Assembly (NCBI GenBank): GCA_013042795.1
Contig: JABDPK010000235.1
Location: 1-8,139 of the forward strand
Reading direction: 5' to 3'
Length of the DNA stretch: 8,139 bases
From: Saprospiraceae bacterium
GTDB taxonomy: Bacteria > Bacteroidota > Bacteroidia > Chitinophagales > Saprospiraceae
Position 1 is the stretch's first letter. Every line of letters begins with the position of its first letter. Shown here piece by piece: positions 5,919 through 8,139 of this stretch. The notes under the pieces were generated by a model. It did not search any database and was not told the DNA's origin. It saw nothing but the letters and a program-made list of their open reading frames with translations. The translations under genes were made by a program, and so were the position numbers.

Positions 5919-6593
5919 ATGAAAAAATACCTGCTTGCGCCTTCAATTCTTGCTGCCGATTTTGGGCAACTTGACAATGAAATTGAATTTCTGAATCAAT
6001 CCCTGGCAGACTGGATTCATATTGATGTCATGGATGGTTCTTTTGTCCCCAATATTTCTTTTGGCCAAATGCTGGTTAAACAAATGAAAAAGAATGCCCG
6101 CTTACCACTGGATGTCCACCTTATGATCGTAGATCCGGAAAAATACGTGGATTCATTTATTGAAGCAGGAGCGGATGTTGTCAGTTTTCACCTGGAGGCC
6201 ACAAACCATGCACACCGGCTTATTCAACATATACAAGCACAGGGAATAAAAGCAGGAGTTGCCATCAATCCTCAAACCAGTGTGGATGCGTTGGATGATA
6301 TTCTTGAGGACGCAGATTTGATTGTTTTGATGTCGGTAAACCCGGGTTTTGGCGGACAAAAGTTTATATACAGAACCATGGAAAAGCTCAAGACACTGAA
6401 ATCGAGGATCATGGAACGAAATCTTAATACTATGATTGAGATAGACGGAGGTGTGGGATTGCAAAATGCATCAGTACTGATCGAACACGGTGCCGATGTA
6501 CTGGTTGCTGGTAGTGCCGTATTCAAATCTGAAGACCCTGCACTCACGATAGAAAGAATGAAAGGTATTGAAGTTGGAAACTTTGAAATATAA
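5919..6593 (+). CDS. rpe: Ribulose-phosphate 3-epimerase
   Basis: This cytosolic enzyme interconverts D-ribulose 5-phosphate and D-xylulose 5-phosphate in the pentose phosphate pathway. The 224 residues form a complete TIM barrel of normal family length. Visible signatures are LAPSILAADF (6-15, with Ser9), HIDVMDGSFVPN (34-45; H34 and D36, with D36 the presumed catalytic base), DVHLM (65-69; H67), the phosphate-loop motif NPGFGGQ (141-147), and IDGGV (175-179; D176, the presumed catalytic acid). GSA (198-200) helps bind phosphate near the C-terminus. H34, D36, H67 and D176 also form the metal site. The ATG at 5919 is supported by the conserved MKKYLLAPSILAADF N-terminus. The upstream GGAG (5913-5916) is too close to the ATG for a normal Shine-Dalgarno. 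The TonB receptor gene begins 18 bp after the stop, so the two may be cotranscribed. Confidence 0.97.
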   Translation: MKKYLLAPSILAADFGQLDNEIEFLNQSLADWIHIDVMDGSFVPNISFGQMLVKQMKKNARLPLDVHLMIVDPEKYVDSFIEAGADVVSFHLEATNHAHRLIQHIQAQGIKAGVAINPQTSVDALDDILEDADLIVLMSVNPGFGGQKFIYRTMEKLKTLKSRIMERNLNTMIEIDGGVGLQNASVLIEHGADVLVAGSAVFKSEDPALTIERMKGIEVGNFEI

Positions 6594-6611
6594 GTCACTG
6601 ATATCTTTCGA

Positions 6612-8139
6612 ATGAAAAACCTGGTCATTTCATGTTGTTTTATATTTATCAGCCTCCAGGCTTATTGCCAGGATAAGGCTTCAATTTTTGGTTATGTCAA
6701 AGATATTGACACCGGTCAGCCAATAGAATTCGTTTCGGTATATGTCAAGGATTCAAACAACTCGGTAGAAACCGATGTGTACGGAGAATACAAATTGGTG
6801 GTAGATGCTGGTTCTCCGGTCACTATCGTTTATACCAGGATCGGCTATATCGAAACTGAATATTTTCTCAAACGTCCCCTGGCCGATGAAAAGCGCAATG
6901 TAAATATCAAACTTGCTCCCGAGGTTTCAGACATAGATGTGGTCATTCGATCGAGTAAAATTGAAGATGTTGGAATGGTACAAGAAGAAGTAACCGAGTT
7001 AATTAAATTACCGACAGCCAGCGGGAACTTTGAAAGTATATTGCCTCATATTGCCCTGGGTACCTCCGGTGGTACTGGAGGAGAACTTAGTTCACAGTAT
7101 AATGTGCGCGGCGGAAATTATGATGAGAACCTGGTCTATGTCAATGATTTTGAAATATTCAGGCCCCAACTGATCAGGAGCAGTCAGCAGGAAGGTTTAT
7201 CGTTTCCCAATATTGATCTGATAAGAGACGTATCATTTTCATCCGGAGGATTTGAAGCCAAATATGGAGATAAGATGTCTTCAGTACTTGACATCAGGTA
7301 CAAACGTCCTGATAAATTTGGAGCTTCCGCTTCGGCAAGTTTTCTTGGTGCCTCTGCACATATTGAAGGAAGCAAGAGGATAGGCAAAAATGCATATAAC
7401 AAACTCAGGTACCTGACAGGAGTGCGCTATAAAACAACAAGATATTTATTGGGATCCCTGGATGTATCAGGTGAGTATTCACCTGATTTTGCGGATATCC
7501 AATCTTTTGTTTCCTATGATATAAGCAAGAGTTTGCAGCTTGGTGCCTTAGTGAATTACAACCAGAGTAAATTTAGTTTTATTCCGAAAGAAAGAGTATC
7601 GGCCTCGGGGCTCTTTACCCAGGTTCTTCAGCTGCCAACTGTCTTCGAAGGACAGGAAGTAAACGAATATCTCAATGGTATGGGAGGTGTATCGCTGACT
7701 TTTATTCCCGAGCGAGAACATAATCCGATGTTTCTGAAATTGCTGGCTTCCTATTATGATAATTATGAGAGCGAAAGTTTTGATCTCCTTGGATATTATC
7801 GTCTAAGCCAGGTTGAGTTTGATCTTGAAGGCGATGGAACAGTTAATGAGGTTGGCGTTCTTGGCGTAGGTACGCAACATATATATGCCAGGAACCGGCT
7901 AAAATACAATATTTCCAATGTTGAGTTAAAGGGAGGAATAGAATTACAATCTGACAGTGACCGGATCAATAACTTACTGCAGTTTGGTTTAAAGTTTCAA
8001 TCCGAGAATATCGATGACCGCTTGAGTGAATGGGAGCGTATCGATTCGGCAGGCTACTCATTACCTTATAATGAGGAATCTGTTTTATTATACGGAGTGA
8101 TCAAATCAGAAAACGAAATATCATCCAACAGGGTACAGG
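6612..8139 (+). CDS. TonB-dependent outer-membrane receptor with CarboxypepD_reg-like domain, 5' part
   Basis: The frame is open from ATG 6612 to the window edge, giving 509 codons without a stop. A signal peptide (about 1-19, MKNLVISCCFIFISLQAYC, with cleavage likely before QD) targets export. Residues 25-104 are a carboxypeptidase-regulatory-like beta domain (IFGYVKDIDTGQPIEFVSVYV...DVYGEYKL), typical of Bacteroidota receptors. A plug domain follows at about 125-232, with QYNVRGGNYDENLVYVND (163-180) and the stretch SSGGFEAKYGDKMSSVLDI (209-227). The rest is the beginning of the beta barrel, with alternating aromatic strands. The protein would import a bulky substrate energised by TonB-ExbBD, but nothing identifies the substrate. 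No SusD-like gene is seen, though the downstream side lies outside the window. It follows rpe by 18 bp. No lipobox is present, despite the Cys at 19. Confidence 0.9.
   Translation, partial: MKNLVISCCFIFISLQAYCQDKASIFGYVKDIDTGQPIEFVSVYVKDSNNSVETDVYGEYKLVVDAGSPVTIVYTRIGYIETEYFLKRPLADEKRNVNIKLAPEVSDIDVVIRSSKIEDVGMVQEEVTELIKLPTASGNFESILPHIALGTSGGTGGELSSQYNVRGGNYDENLVYVNDFEIFRPQLIRSSQQEGLSFPNIDLIRDVSFSSGGFEAKYGDKMSSVLDIRYKRPDKFGASASASFLGASAHIEGSKRIGKNAYNKLRYLTGVRYKTTRYLLGSLDVSGEYSPDFADIQSFVSYDISKSLQLGALVNYNQSKFSFIPKERVSASGLFTQVLQLPTVFEGQEVNEYLNGMGGVSLTFIPEREHNPMFLKLLASYYDNYESESFDLLGYYRLSQVEFDLEGDGTVNEVGVLGVGTQHIYARNRLKYNISNVELKGGIELQSDSDRINNLLQFGLKFQSENIDDRLSEWERIDSAGYSLPYNEESVLLYGVIKSENEISSNRVQ

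Noticed and set aside
6612..6680. Lipoprotein signal on the receptor because of Cys19
   Set aside because: The residues before the Cys (LQAY) do not fit a lipobox, and ordinary cleavage after Cys19 before QD fits better.

Overview
The window looks like a chromosomal segment of a member of the phylum Bacteroidota. Three things point that way: a TonB-dependent receptor with an N-terminal carboxypeptidase-regulatory-like domain, a DUF1573-type secreted protein, and a ChlI/MoxR-like AAA+ ATPase beside a VWA protein whose sequences resemble the Bacteroidota form of that pair. Start codons also lack strong Shine-Dalgarno sequences. The DNA is moderately AT-rich. The order within the phylum cannot be settled from this stretch.

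Layout. Bases 1-608 (+) hold the 3' end of lepA, the ribosomal elongation factor 4 GTPase. It converges, with only 3 bp between stop codons, on a leftward block of four genes. In their direction of transcription these are: a membrane-anchored coiled-coil protein (4895-3918), a VWA/MIDAS protein (3831-2728), a ChlI/MoxR-like AAA+ ATPase (2585-1119) and a small exported DUF1573 protein (1073-612). The gap between the VWA and AAA+ genes carries a compact cluster of palindromes and direct repeats (2618-2723). A further hairpin lies between the coiled-coil and VWA genes. Rightward, diverging from the coiled-coil gene, come a PolB-type DEDDy 3'-5' exonuclease (5016-5783), ribulose-phosphate 3-epimerase (5919-6593), and the first 509 codons of a TonB-dependent outer-membrane receptor (6612 to the window end).

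How the genes fit together. lepA, the exonuclease and rpe are housekeeping functions with no evident link to each other. The AAA+/VWA pair is the one clear two-component machine. By analogy with MoxR-VWA, RavA-ViaA, NorQ-NorD and ChlI-ChlD, the ATPase ring probably remodels a target protein that the MIDAS partner presents. Its substrate is not visible here. The flanking coiled-coil and DUF1573 proteins could be envelope-side partners, but only proximity and strand support that. The most unusual items are the Asn in the Walker B position of the ATPase and the palindrome cluster between the ATPase and its partner gene. I see no CRISPR array, insertion sequence, tRNA or rRNA, phage gene or recognisable defence system. 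No gap between genes exceeds 150 bp.
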